A stretch of 64,000 nucleotides of DNA. Source: Henckelia pumila. Its lineage: Eukaryota; Streptophyta; Magnoliopsida; Lamiales; Gesneriaceae. Shown piece after piece: positions 48,970 through 59,491 of this stretch. Both the position numbers and the translations under genes were made by a program. How positions within the stretch are numbered: the first letter of the stretch is position 1; each line of letters opens with the position of its first letter. The stretch lies in assembly GCF_033568475.1 (NCBI RefSeq), contig NC_133121.1:4092001-4156000 (forward strand). Direction: 5' to 3'. The notes beneath the pieces were generated by a model, which worked only from the letters and a program-made list of their open reading frames with translations, was not told where the DNA came from and ran no database searches.

Positions 48970-49143
48970 ATGGGAAATTAAGAATGATTCACTTGGGAAG
49001 ATGAATTACTTGGGGACTAGAAATTAAGATTGAGAACAAGAATGAATCACTTGGGATCTAGTAAGTAAGATTTAGAATGAGAACGAATATTTTGGAGACA
49101 AGTAATTAAGATTGAGAGTGAGAAAGAACCACTTGGGAACTAG
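48970..49143 (+). repeat. Four imperfect tandem repeats of about 43 bp
   Basis: Units are built on AATTAAGATTGAGAA(C/T)(A/G)AG, then AATGAATCACTTGGGA and TCTAG. Later units drift (GATTTAGAATGAGAACGAAT, GATTGAGAGTGAGAAAGAAC). They lie upstream of the coiled-coil ORF and may be part of its control region or of the surrounding retroelement. Confidence 0.65.
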
Positions 49144-49710
49144 TGTTTATGTCTGATATAAAATTTAAGACTGATATTTTGGCCTTAAGTTAGATTGATT
49201 TTGGGATTATTAATTAGCATACGTGTTTGATATAATTCTTTAAGCCATGATTTTTTTTGGAATTTAAGTTAGACTAACATGATTAGGATATATTTTGATT
49301 TCAAGGATATATCATCGGAATAACACGACAATAATTTTTGGGATAGAAACTCTAATTCTGCTAATTTCCTTGATTTCTTAGGCTTCCAATTCACATGAAT
49401 ATCTTCAAGATTTTCAATTATAAAAGATATTTAATAACCCGATTAAATGATCATTCCAATCTATTTTTATTTTCTTAATTTGGAAGACAATGATTTCTAA
49501 TTTTGAACCTCCTTATACCATATTTTCGAATTATAGTTAGTTAATTTGAAAATGGAATTTTGTATTCTCATAATCCTTGATCAAATTCAATCAAGAATTG
49601 GGAGATGATTATGGTCATACTCCAAGGAAGATTTGAACTCAATTTAGGCATGAATCAAGGCCATTCAAATCAATATTATTATCCTACCAAATTAGTCTCC
49701 CTTAGGCACC

Positions 49711-49720
49711 TATATAAATC
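49711..49720 (+). promoter_or_regulatory. Possible TATA box of the coiled-coil ORF
   Basis: TATATAAATC lies 103 bp before the start codon at 49814, after a mixed-composition stretch; a start about 30 bp downstream would give a short leader. Inferred from sequence alone. Confidence 0.4.
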
Positions 49721-49813
49721 ACTTTTATAGATGAAAGAAAGCACACCAAGCAACAATTTTACCCAAAATTTCGAGCAAGCCCCATCCTATTCCTCAAGCT
49801 CACTTTCGAGAAC

Positions 49814-50284
49814 ATGGCAAACCAAGCCAACGCATTTAGGGGTCTCGAAAATGAAATTGAGCAACTCAAGAGTACTATCGCGAGTTTGCTCCGTGACAAG
49901 GATGAGTTGAAGGAGGCTAGGGACAAATTTCAAAGAGAAGCGAGCCAACTCGCTTTTGATAAAAGATTTGCAGAAAAACAACTCAAGGATTACAAGGAAG
50001 AGTTGCAAGAGGCGCAAAAGTATGGACTCCAAATGTTGACAACTGCTGAAGCATGGTGTGATCATTATAAGATCGCAAAACAATTAAGAGATCAACTCCA
50101 ACAGGAATTTGATGCATACAGACAATCAATGGAAAACCAGGTGAATCAATTTGGAGTTGATAGCCAAAATTTGGCTACTCAAGTTGTCAATTTACAAGGC
50201 CAAATGGAGAACTTGCAGCAGTTAGTGAATGCACGAGTGAAAGGAGCAAATGAAGAACCTATAGATGGAGAAATCGTAGATTAG
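49814..50284 (+). CDS. 156-residue coiled-coil protein of unknown function, next to a gypsy-type LTR
   Basis: The uninterrupted frame starts MANQANAFRGLENEIEQLKS and ends DGEIVD. Almost the whole product is predicted helical with heptad-like Leu/Ile/Val spacing (LENEIEQLKSTIASLLRDKD, QLKDYKEELQEAQ, QLRDQLQQEFDAY, LATQVVNLQGQMENLQQL), giving a long coiled coil with no Cys/His finger, membrane segment or enzyme motif. The middle piece AEAWCDHYKIAKQ is less repetitive. It ends 214 bp before an LTR start and 177 bp before the TTCGAGGACGAA motif that precedes the 3' LTR of Tekay/Del-type gypsy elements, on the same strand. It may be an extra ORF carried by the retroelement, a captured host fragment, or a gag remnant; no family was recognised. 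Confidence 0.55.
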   Translation: MANQANAFRGLENEIEQLKSTIASLLRDKDELKEARDKFQREASQLAFDKRFAEKQLKDYKEELQEAQKYGLQMLTTAEAWCDHYKIAKQLRDQLQQEFDAYRQSMENQVNQFGVDSQNLATQVVNLQGQMENLQQLVNARVKGANEEPIDGEIVD

Positions 50285-50462
50285 GAGGTCATCGATATTC
50301 TATTTTTCGTTAGATTGTACTCCAACCTTTCCTTTTGAATTCTATGAAAATTAATAAATTTTGTTTTGATATATCATTGAAACCTATTTTTAGATAAAAC
50401 ATATCTAATTAGCAAATCATAGAGGAATTCTTGAAATACATTAGTTGGAGACCACAATTTAA

Positions 50463-51849
50463 GTTTCGAGGACGAAACTTCGAATAAGGAGGATAGAATG
50501 TAAAGATCAAGAAATTTACATGCATGCAATTTCAAAAGCAATTACACCAAAAGTTATGTAAGATTAATTATCTCAATTAATGTTGGCATTAACTCAAGAA
50601 GTTGGAAAGCCAAAGGACAAACCATGAAACTCCCATCATCAATTATCATTATGGACATGATTAAGGACTTTTATGACCATTAAGAGTGTCCTTTCACCTT
50701 CTACTAAACCTCACCTATAAATAGAGCTCAAGGTTGAAGGAATTAGATACACCAAACCCAAGCTTTGCTCTCTCCATATCTCACAAAATTTAGTATCTAT
50801 AGTGGTCGAGACTCTGCCTAATTTTCGAATCTGGAGTAGCTTGTGTTCAAAGCAAGTAGTCGAGCAAGAGTGCTGTTGAAAGTCCTGATCGAGGTGTCAT
50901 CCAATTTCGAGTTAGAGTTCTGACCAAAGATCCAATATACTTCAATTTTTGTGGGAATCAGGTAAGTGGGTTTTTGTTTCTTTAAGCCATCTTTGTTTCA
51001 ATTCGATGGAAATCATTGAGTCTTGTTTCTATTGGACTCTTTTTGTTAATTTTGATTCTCTAAGCATTATTCTAAGAAACCATCGAAATCTTTGTTTGAG
51101 CTTATTCTTGTTTGAAATCACCAAGTATCCGTTTCAAGTTTTGATCGTACACTGTTTGTTTTATGTCCTTTGATTTCGTTTCATGTTTCGTTCTGTACGA
51201 TTCCTCTGTTATGCAATGCGATCTTGAAATGCACTGTTAGGATTCAAATTAAGAAATGGTAAGGAAATTCCGAAAACATGATATGATAAGGCCCTGATGC
51301 GGTGGGTTATAATAACCGTTTAAGGCCTCGTCCCCTTAGAGGAGTAACAATTAGGGACTGATCAGTAGCCAGGATTAACGAGATGAATAACAGTGACATG
51401 TATAAGTTATGATTCGGTTATGATATGTCTTGATTCTTTGTTTCGTATTCTGTTTGTCTCCTGTCTTGACTCCTATTGAATTCGTATCATGTATATATAT
51501 TCGATATTTGTGTGTACGATTGGCCCCCACTTGCTGAGTGTTTCCCAAAACACTCACCCATTCACTCTCCCTCCCCAGATAAGAATGAAGATGAGTTAGA
51601 TGACAAAGAACAGATTATGTTATGGGGTTGGTGATGACGGATCAGTTCAAGTTGAAGAAATATTTTTTTTTCTTTAAATTTCAATTTCGCTTCCGCATTG
51701 TCGCACTTGTGTTTTTCTATGTAAAAACAGTTATAGTTTATGAAACAGACTGTTTTTTTTGGCAAGATTTGTACTACAAAGCTTGTTGTTTCAATGTTAA
51801 ATTGTTAAACAACGTCGATGTCAACTCGGCCCGGTTCCGGGGCGTGACA
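50463..51849 (+). mobile_element. Ty3/gypsy (Tekay/Del-like) 3' end: polypurine region plus LTR
   Basis: TTTCGAGGACGAAACTTCGA (from 50463) followed by AATAAGGAGGATAGAA is the conserved tail of Tekay/Del-type elements with the polypurine tract. The LTR then runs TGTAAAGATCAAG (50499) to CCGGGGCGTGACA (51849), 1351 bp. It has a TATA box (TATAAATAG, 50716-50724) and the typical GGCCCCCACTTGCTGAGTGT stretch near 51521. The matching 5' LTR and gag-pol are absent, so this is a truncated element. Bases after the LTR (GTCTG) have no certain partner upstream. Confidence 0.8.
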
Positions 51850-52496
51850 GTCTGCACTACAGATGGACAAGAACGTGAATTCGAGACATGTTTATCGCAA
51901 TCAGCAGCAATCGAACATGAGACTATTTAATGTCAGGACCTCAAACTTGTCATTGGGCCAAGGTCTCATCGACAAATTTAGATTTTTATTAATTACTAAA
52001 CAATGGGATTTTCCTACTCCATCCCTATTAATTATTATAAAATCGATTTTATTTACAAATCATTGAGATGTTTTCTTTACTTCATGGTTTGTTGAGATTT
52101 TATTTTTTAAATTTTTTTATCTTTATTTATGTTATATGAATTTATTCATTTTAAAATTTTAATTTGTTATGATAATGATATATATGCTATATATATTGTT
52201 TTTTAAAAAAATGTTTGGCTAAGTAGGTAGGTTTAGCTCCCATTAATAGATGCTCTATTTCGAAAGAAAACGTTCAAAAGTGTTTCTAATTATAAGCAAT
52301 ACGAAGTGTAGTTGTATGTATTTATATTTTGGGGCATAAATGGTAATATGAAAATATGAAGATGATGAATTTCAAAAGTTGATAATGTTCATTTTATAAT
52401 ATTTTTAAAAATAAAAATCACTTCATTCTCTATTTTTTCGGACCATTCACATCAATCGTGTATTCGCGTGTAATGGCCCAATAATATATAGGAAAA

Positions 52497-52737
52497 TTGA
52501 TTTTTCTGTTCATCAACTTGTCCATTAATTTTTAATTTTCCATAAACTTTTCAAGCATTGTTTTGATATACTAATTTTTTATTTTCCGATGTCACATTTA
52601 ATATTTTTAAATAACACATCAGCAATTGAACCAAAATAATCAAAAATTAAAAGTTCGTATATCGAAACGAAACTTTCAATTAGTGGATCAAAACTCAAAA
52701 TTGAACAAGTTATTAGACCAAAAAACTGTTTTTTCGG
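52497..52737. mobile_element. Foldback MITE family F2, copy 2
   Basis: The left arm has GTCCATTAATTTTTAATTTT and CATAAACTTTTCAAGCATTG; the right arm has ACGAAACTTTCAATTAGTGG, then ATCAAAACTCAAAATTG, in inverted relation. It has the same order as 25780-26075 but a shorter centre. Confidence 0.55.
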
Positions 52738-53799
52738 ATCGGAGTTAAAAAATATATATTTCCTAATATATAATATTGTATCTTTGTTTCATTATACATT
52801 AAATTCGTATTAAAATTTAAAACATATATATTTTGTAACTCATCATGTGCCTGGTAAACAAAATTAAACAGTCACGAGTGCAGATACAGATGTACCACAT
52901 TTGAGAGACAAGCAACATATGGTGTTGTGAAGGCAAAATAGACACGATTACTGATGTTGACCTATCTGTATCCCACTGAGTACTCATGTACCAAACTTGA
53001 GATAAAATGTAACGACTATTAATGATTCAAAAGAAAAAGAAAATACTCTGTAACATGTAGATAAGACCACATAAACAAGATTATTTGACATTCCTCGATT
53101 GCTTCATAAGTAGTAGTCAAATTTTTCTTACTTATTATACATTAAATCATTATGATTACTAATATAACAAGTTACGAAATTAAGTAATTTTACAAAATGT
53201 ATTTTTTCAGTTTCTTCATTTTATATTTGATTGTTGTATCATCATTTTATTAATTTTTATTACACTAATTTATTATTTATCATCTATATCTTTATAATAT
53301 ATCAGTGTTAAAGGGTTTAATATGTTATTATGGCAAACTTTCCTTATGTTGCGCTTTAATTAATGTCCATTTAATTATCAAAACGTCACTGCCTTATTAT
53401 TCATCGATAACTACTAATTTATGAAAATATCATATTTGTAAAATAATTAATTATATATTTACGAAAGTTATCTACTCTTTTTTTTTGTTTTTCGCTACAA
53501 AAAATGGATTATATAAACACACCAAGCGTGCACTCGAGTATTAGTATATGTTTATTTTGGTTGTTTTTAATTCATTATTTCGTATTATTGTACATTGTTT
53601 ATAGATTTAGTTAAATATATTTATTGTAGCACAATTTTTTTATCATAAAATGTCAAAAAAATGATGACATTATTTTGAAAATTGTGAGAATATTACATTA
53701 TATTTTAAACAAGATTGCATTTTTATAACTGTTGAAATTCATGTGAGGACTGTTGAAATTCATGTGAGGGCCCTCATATTTTTCACTTTGCCTTCGATA

Positions 53800-53930
53800 G
53801 AATAAAACATCTCGTCACCAGAAGAAACATGAACTTGACGTGAACCTATTTGGAGAACAAAAATTATTATGTTATATTTGAATAATGAGAATCTCACATG
53901 CAGATGCATACATATACCTAGCTACAATAA
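53800..53930 (+). repeat. Diverged duplicate block D2 (partner at 48215-48345)
   Basis: AAAACATCTCGTCACCAGAA, then GAAACATGAACTTGACGTGA and GAGAATCTCACATGCAGATG parallel the left copy. Together with 52860-53110 this marks the right member of an old direct duplication. Confidence 0.6.
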
Positions 53931-54923
53931 GTATGTTCATAAATTTCTCTAAGTTAATTCATATAAATGATATTAGTATTTTTTGCACGTGATACGTATA
54001 TATACACAACTTTTTTAAGTATATAAATTTTTTTATGATAATCAATTTTCATGTTATTATCAAGACTGACACGATGAATTAAATATTAAAAATTTATATT
54101 TAAATAATATAATACATAGTGAATAAAATAATTTAAAAATAGATAATATATAATAATTATAGATAATTAAATTAAATAAGTTAGCTATTATAACTATTTA
54201 ACATTATTAATATTGTATATACGAAGCTATACTTGAAATTTTCATTTAGATTTCATCAAATTAATTGAATAAGTTAGCTAATATATACTATTTAACATTA
54301 TTAATATTGTATATACGAGGATATACATGTGATTTTTATTTAGATAATTACGAGGATATACTAGTATTTTGGCATACGCGTTGCGTGCTTGTACAGTCTT
54401 TATTTATAACGAAAAAAAAAATTGTAAATAAAATAGCATTTACGTGTACAAATTAAATAGTCACCAAAACACAATATATACATTAATTTTACAAAGGTGA
54501 GTAGTATTTTTCGTAAATAAAAATTAAACACTTGAAGGCACAAATTGAGTGTTATTTTGGTAAAGAAGAAAACATCTAATGACAAAAAAAAAAAACAAAA
54601 AGAGGTCATGTAAAATGAATAATATGCCTAATTATTTTGAATTTTTTATAATTAAGTTAAAGATATAATCGTAATTTAATCTTAAATTTTATCAATTAAT
54701 TTTAAAATTTTTTTAATTAAAGTGTTTCAGCAAGATTTTAATTAAATATTGAGAAATATAAGATAATGGATTATGATTTATGAATTTTGTATAATTGTTT
54801 AGATTTTATTAAACATTATTCAGTTTTAAAATAATTTCTTATGATAATGATATTGATTATGGAATCATTTGATTAAATATAATAAGATTATGCATGGTAA
54901 AATATGAATACGATAGTCGTTAA

Positions 54924-55320
54924 TTTAGGGGTGCAAACGAGTTGAGTTGAGCTGAGTATCATGCTACTCGAGCTCGAGTTCGACTTGTATTTGGTTACTC
55001 GAACTCGAGCTCGAGCTCGATCGAGTAATTATTTTTGTACTCGAGCTCGATTATAGTTCGAGTTACTCGAGCCCGAGCTCGAGCTCGAAAAATAAATAAA
55101 TAAATAAATATAAATAAATAATATATGAATAAATAAATATAATATTATATACATTATATTTATATATTTATATTATATATATATATATATATATGATCAA
55201 GTAGCTCGCGCATACATTGAAAGCTCAAGCTCGAACTCGGTCAAACCGAGCTCGAGTCGAGTTTTGACCGAGCTACTCGCGAGCTGATCACGAGTAGCTC
55301 GGCTCGTTTGCACCCCTAAA
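54924..55320. mobile_element. hAT-type MITE, 397 bp, complete
   Basis: Perfect terminal inverted repeats TTTAGGGGTGCAAACGAG and CTCGTTTGCACCCCTAAA. The flanking 8-bp sites GTCGTTAA (54916-54923) and GTTGTTAT (55321-55328) agree at 6 of 8 positions, as in a decayed hAT TSD. The interior is made of repeated CTCGAGCTCGAG words around an AT core with (TA)n and (AAAT)n tracts, so the whole element can fold back. Confidence 0.88.
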
Positions 55321-55328
55321 GTTGTTAT

Positions 55329-56106
55329 GGTGTTCTTTTTTAAAAAAAAAAAATTAAAACAAATAATTGACGGTGTATGTTGAGACAGTTTGAGTTTTCT
55401 AACCCTTCTTATCTCGCTACCATTTGGTGGCGATTTAAAACAGATTAGAACATAACAAAACAGAACAACCCGTCTGGTCTGATTTCAACCGTGATAAATA
55501 TATCTACAATAAATTCGGTTATGTTTAGATCCCATTGATGATCTGTACCCAATGGTCCACGGTCTGTCAAAGACATTTTTAGAGATTTTGTCTATGCTGC
55601 CTCATTGGGAATCTAACGGAGTAACATTCCATTTTTTTTTTCTTTTGCATTTGAGATCAAATACAAAAAAAAATGATCGTTGAATGTAGTCCATGTGCTA
55701 GCCTAGCCAGCCCCAATCTTGGACGATATGATTATGATGAAGCGAAATGTATTTTTCAAGCAGAAAACTTCTCTGTGATGCACAATAAACATATCAAGTG
55801 TGATAGACATCAGATAGTTGGTCCGTGCAAAAATATCTTATTTTTTTATTTTTTTTTATGCAAAAAATATCTTAATTATTTTATGTACGAAATGTCTATT
55901 TGATTTGCTTTTTATTAAATGAAATGTCCTCGTGGACTAGAATAAAATCCATATGTATTTTTAAGTTGGCTTTTAAAAGTATTTTTTATAGTAAAGGAAT
56001 TTTAATAATTTTGTATTTGAATAAAATAGATTGAAAACACTTATTTTAGTTGAGTTATTAAAAAAATATTTGAAAAGCTATAAATATTGGCTTTAAAAAA
56101 ACAATT
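55329..56106. other. Intergenic, no gene
   Basis: AT-rich. The frame at 55673-55903 has no recognisable domain. The last 150 bp resemble the A/T-rich halves of nearby MITEs (GGCTTTTAAAAGTATTTTTT). Confidence 0.4.
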
Positions 56107-56820
56107 TCCGTTTGGATACAAAAGTTATTGGCTTAAAAAAAAACTTAAATACGTCCAGCTTTTTAGAGCTCGTTTGGTTTCAGTAGACAATTAAGAATTT
56201 TTTTTTAAAAAGGCTTTTATTAACTCAAATGTGTTTGGATAAATTTTAAGTTTTTTAAAAGCACTTATTCAAGCCAAAATAAGTGCTTTTTTTAAAGCCC
56301 ATATTTATAGATTTTCAAATGTTTTTTTTTTAAAACTCAACTTTAAAAAAGTGCTTTCAATATATTTATCCAAACACAAAATTATTTCAGCTTTTACTTT
56401 GAAAAATATTTTTAAAAGCCAACTTAAAAAAGCACTTATTTTTTAAAAAATCTACTGAAAACAAACAGGCCTTTAAAGTGCTTTTATTAAAAAAAAAACA
56501 GAAGCAGTTTTAGTGTTTGGATAAATGTTAAAAAAATGATATTTTAAATTAAAATATAAGTAAAAGCCAAAAAGTCAAAATTTCTGGCTTTTAAAAAAAC
56601 ACTTATTTGGGCTTAAATAAGTGTTTTTTTTTTAAAAAAAAAAACGGCTATTGTAACCAAACACATAACTTTTTAAGAAAAGCAATCTTTTAAAAAATTA
56701 TTTTTTAAACATTTATCCAAACACTAAAACTGTTTCTGCTTTTTTTAAAATAAAAACACTTTAAAAAACTGGACGTATTTAATTTTTTTTTAAGTCAATA
56801 ACTTTTGTATCCAAACGGGC
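56107..56820. mobile_element. MITE with long inverted arms, interrupted by a second MITE
   Basis: The left end CCGTTTGGATACAAAAGTTA, then TTGGCTTAAAAA and AAATACGTCCAG, is mirrored by CTGGACGTATTTAATTTTTT and TAACTTTTGTATCCAAACGG at the right. Inner parts also pair (ACAGAAGCAGTTTTAGTGTT with AACACTAAAACTGTTTCTGC). The left arm is split by the element at 56166-56472; with that removed the arms align base for base around CCAGCTTTTTAAAGTG. TSD of the outer element not certain. Confidence 0.75.
56166..56472. mobile_element. Tourist-like (PIF/Harbinger) MITE nested in another MITE
   Basis: Ends GAGCTCGTTTGGTTTCAGTA and its inverted partner TACTGAAAACAAACAGGCCT, flanked by the 3-bp TSD TTA (56163-56165 and 56473-56475). 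TTA/TAA TSDs and GGCCTGTTTGG-type ends are characteristic of Tourist-like MITEs. It is 307 bp long and self-complementary throughout. Confidence 0.8.
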
Positions 56821-57229
56821 TCTTAGCTTAAATAAGTGTTTTTAAAGAAAAAATTATCTTTTAGCTTCTTAATTCAAATGGACTCTAATTATTCTAATAA
56901 TGTTCATTAACCTCTTTCATCTTCGTGCTTCTCGTTCCCGTAAACTCAATGTTTGATCAATAATCTTCTGCATACATAGCTCGGTCAACCATGATGAACA
57001 CCTTAAAATATCGAGCCAAAATTACAAAATTTTTAAATTCCTTTGCTCTACAAAAAAATAGGGTTTGGTATTATTTTTAAAATTTGATGTGATTTGTTCT
57101 TTTTTTTTTTCGGCTGCTAGCTATTATTATTTGATAGAGAAGTTTTTTGTCAATCTATTTTATCGAGAGGGACAATATGGTAATTTCGTATGGTTGTCGG
57201 TTGAATAGTACAAAACAAGATAAATTATC

Positions 57230-57965
57230 GGTAATTTAGCATTCAGTCCCCAAACCTAAATTAAATTTGGTGATCAGTCCCTATTAGAAAAAACTTTGTT
57301 TAAACTCCCTGGGCCCACATGTTTTATTTTGGATGAAATTCGGTACATAACATGAAAAATACGGTACAAGTACAAGGTAATTGAGTATCGACTGTTTCAA
57401 ATATTGGTACTAATTTATGATTTTTGAGTACTCAAATATGTAATCAAATATTGTTATAATGACACATTTGTTTTTTTAGATGACCATTGGTACAAAATAT
57501 TAGAAATACGGTACTAATATATGAGATTTTGAGTATCAAATGTGTTAGATCTGGTATAAATATATGATTTTCAAGTACTAAAAAATATTGACATTAATAA
57601 CACATTTATCTTATTTGGATGGAAATCGGTACAAAATATTTAAAATATAGTACTCATATGTGATATTTGAGTACTCAATGTGTTAGATCTGGTACAAATA
57701 TATGATTTTTGAGTACTCAAACATATGTTGCAAGTTCACATTAATAAAAATGTTTAGATTTTATACTCAAAATCTTATTTTTTGTACTCGATCTTGAACA
57801 ATTAGTGCTCAAATATCATGTATTTATACCATATTTTCAATGTTTTGTACTTAATTTTATCCCAAAAAAATAAAGTGGGCCCAGGGAGTGCAAACAACTT
57901 TTTTTCTGACAAGGGACTGATTCTTAATTTGACTTTGGTTTTGGGAACTGAACACTAATTCACCC
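57230..57965. mobile_element. Mutator-like MITE, 736 bp, with internal tandem repeats
   Basis: Inverted ends GGTAATTTAGCATTCAGTCC and (complement) GGTGAATTAGTGTTCAGTTC continue for about 110 bp (CTCCCTGGGCCCAC against GTGGGCCCAGGGAG). The 10-bp TSD ATAAATTATC is perfect at 57220-57229 and 57966-57975. The centre holds four or five diverged units with TATATGATTTTTGAGTACTC and GGTACAAAATATT. Confidence 0.88.
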
Positions 57966-57975
57966 ATAAATTATC

Positions 57976-59191
57976 ACACCTATTCGACGCTACAAATATA
58001 ATCGAAAACTAGCTTATTTGCACACAATCGTTGTGTGTGACAAAAATTTTGATTTTTTTAATTAAATTTAATTTCAATAAAAAATTTAATAAATTTATGG
58101 TAGCAAAAAAAAAAAAAGTTTTTTTTGGTAAAAATAATAATTAGTTCAAATATAATATAATGTATTAGTTATCTCCCACTTTTTTTTTCAAATAATTTGA
58201 AATTTCAAAATAGATAAATAGATGAAAATTAAGGTGTCATACCAAATGATGAGACAGTTTCTCTAAAACCCTCTTGCTTAATAAATATGTATAAATAATG
58301 TATACCATGCGGGCTTTCACTTAGAATTCTCGGGCTTCATGTTAACACAATAATCGAACTGAACATGGGATGTTGCATGATTATATAGCTAACATCCTAT
58401 AATCCTTTGAATCTAACACAGGTAATTGTATGAAATGATTTAAACCATTCTATGAGGGCTTCCGCATTGGTTACCATTATAACTCCCACCAGCGCCCACA
58501 GGGGTATAAGAAAGTTGGTAAGGCCTGAGATGACGTAGAAAAAAATTTCTCGCCGTTGCAGATTCGATCCTCGTGTGAAGCATATTTTCTGCTGAAATAT
58601 TGTGAGGGTATGCTCTGGGGGTTGGTATGTTGCTCCCTCCTTCAGGTCTCTGCCGCTCGTGCACATCCCTCGATTTAACCCCGCATGAGCCAATGGGCAT
58701 CTGACTCATGTGGGATGGGGTCCCCTTCGGGGTCAACCCTTTTTTAACTATAACACCCACCAGCTTATCAAAAAATATGTGGTCCACTACCACATACTCA
58801 TTATATTAACATCGACCTCTCTTTTACTCACATTTATTTTAACATTAACGGTCATTATTTATGTGTCTCACAGTCCATTCAAGCATCTTTACTTTTTTCA
58901 TATTAAATAAATACATTTTAAATTTAATTTACAAGATTAAAATTATTTTTTTTTTTGGATTTTTTTAAAATTAATTCGGATTTAATAAAAAAAATTATAA
59001 AAAATATTTAAAAAAATAAAAGAATTACATTGGAATATTATAGTTTTAAAAAATTTTAAAAAAAGTAAAAGGGATGTGCAAACCGCGTGGGGTGGCCAGC
59101 ACGCGCCAGAATGCAATAAAAAAAAAAACACGAATGAACACATTCAATGTTCTGAACGCATTCATCCATGTACATGCTGGGTTAATGAGAT
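57976..59191. other. Intergenic DNA with a possible SINE
   Basis: AT-rich apart from the GC-balanced segment 58440-58760 (listed separately). Minus-strand frames at 58397-58793 come from that segment and show no known protein. Confidence 0.45.
58440..58760 (+). mobile_element. tRNA-derived SINE-like sequence (possible)
   Basis: A GC-balanced island in AT-rich DNA contains GCAGATTCGATCCTCGTG near 58558, matching a pol III box B (GATTCGATCC). About 40 bp upstream, TATAAGAAAGTTGGTAAGGC resembles a box A region. Plant SINEs have this layout, but no poly-A/T tail pattern or TSD was settled, so it could be another low-copy repeat. Confidence 0.3.
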
Positions 59192-59197
59192 ACTATA

Positions 59198-59340
59198 CTA
59201 AGGGTAATATCTAAATCATGCATTCAATGGTTCGTATATCTACACATAGGCGTAATTAATGATATATTATTGACGTAACAAATCATAAGACATTAGATCT
59301 ATCATTGAGATAACTAATACCCATAAAATATGTTGAACTC
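59198..59340 (+). repeat. Dispersed repeat family R3, copy 2
   Basis: AGGGTAATATCTAAATCATG, then ATTGACGTAACAAATCATA and CATTAGATCTATCATTGAG match 31727-31870; the inverted partial copy is at 61090-61225. The two copies on either side of the UGT gene are in opposite orientation. Confidence 0.65.
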
Positions 59341-59491
59341 TAATGTCCACTCACATTGGTTTGAACATTAAGTGGGCATTATAATGCCCACTTAATAATG
59401 CCCACTTAATGTAACCAACCAATGCTGCTCTACGGAATTGCAAGAAATACACGTTATATGATATTATAGCACAACTTATGCTTATTATGCC

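Larger units (their letters stand above)
51850..54923. other. Intergenic DNA with decayed repeats
   Basis: No gene recognised. It holds an F2 MITE (52497-52737), duplicate blocks matching 45870-46040 and 48215-48345, a 20-bp direct repeat TGTTGAAATTCATGTGAGG (53731 and 53751), and a local direct repeat of about 85 bp spacing with ACTATTTAACATTATTAATA (54195 and 54281). Short open frames are AT-rich noise. Confidence 0.5.

Noticed and set aside
58397-58793. Two overlapping minus-strand frames (98 and 117 codons)
   Set aside because: They start and end inside a GC-balanced SINE-like island, share no known domain and lack gene context.
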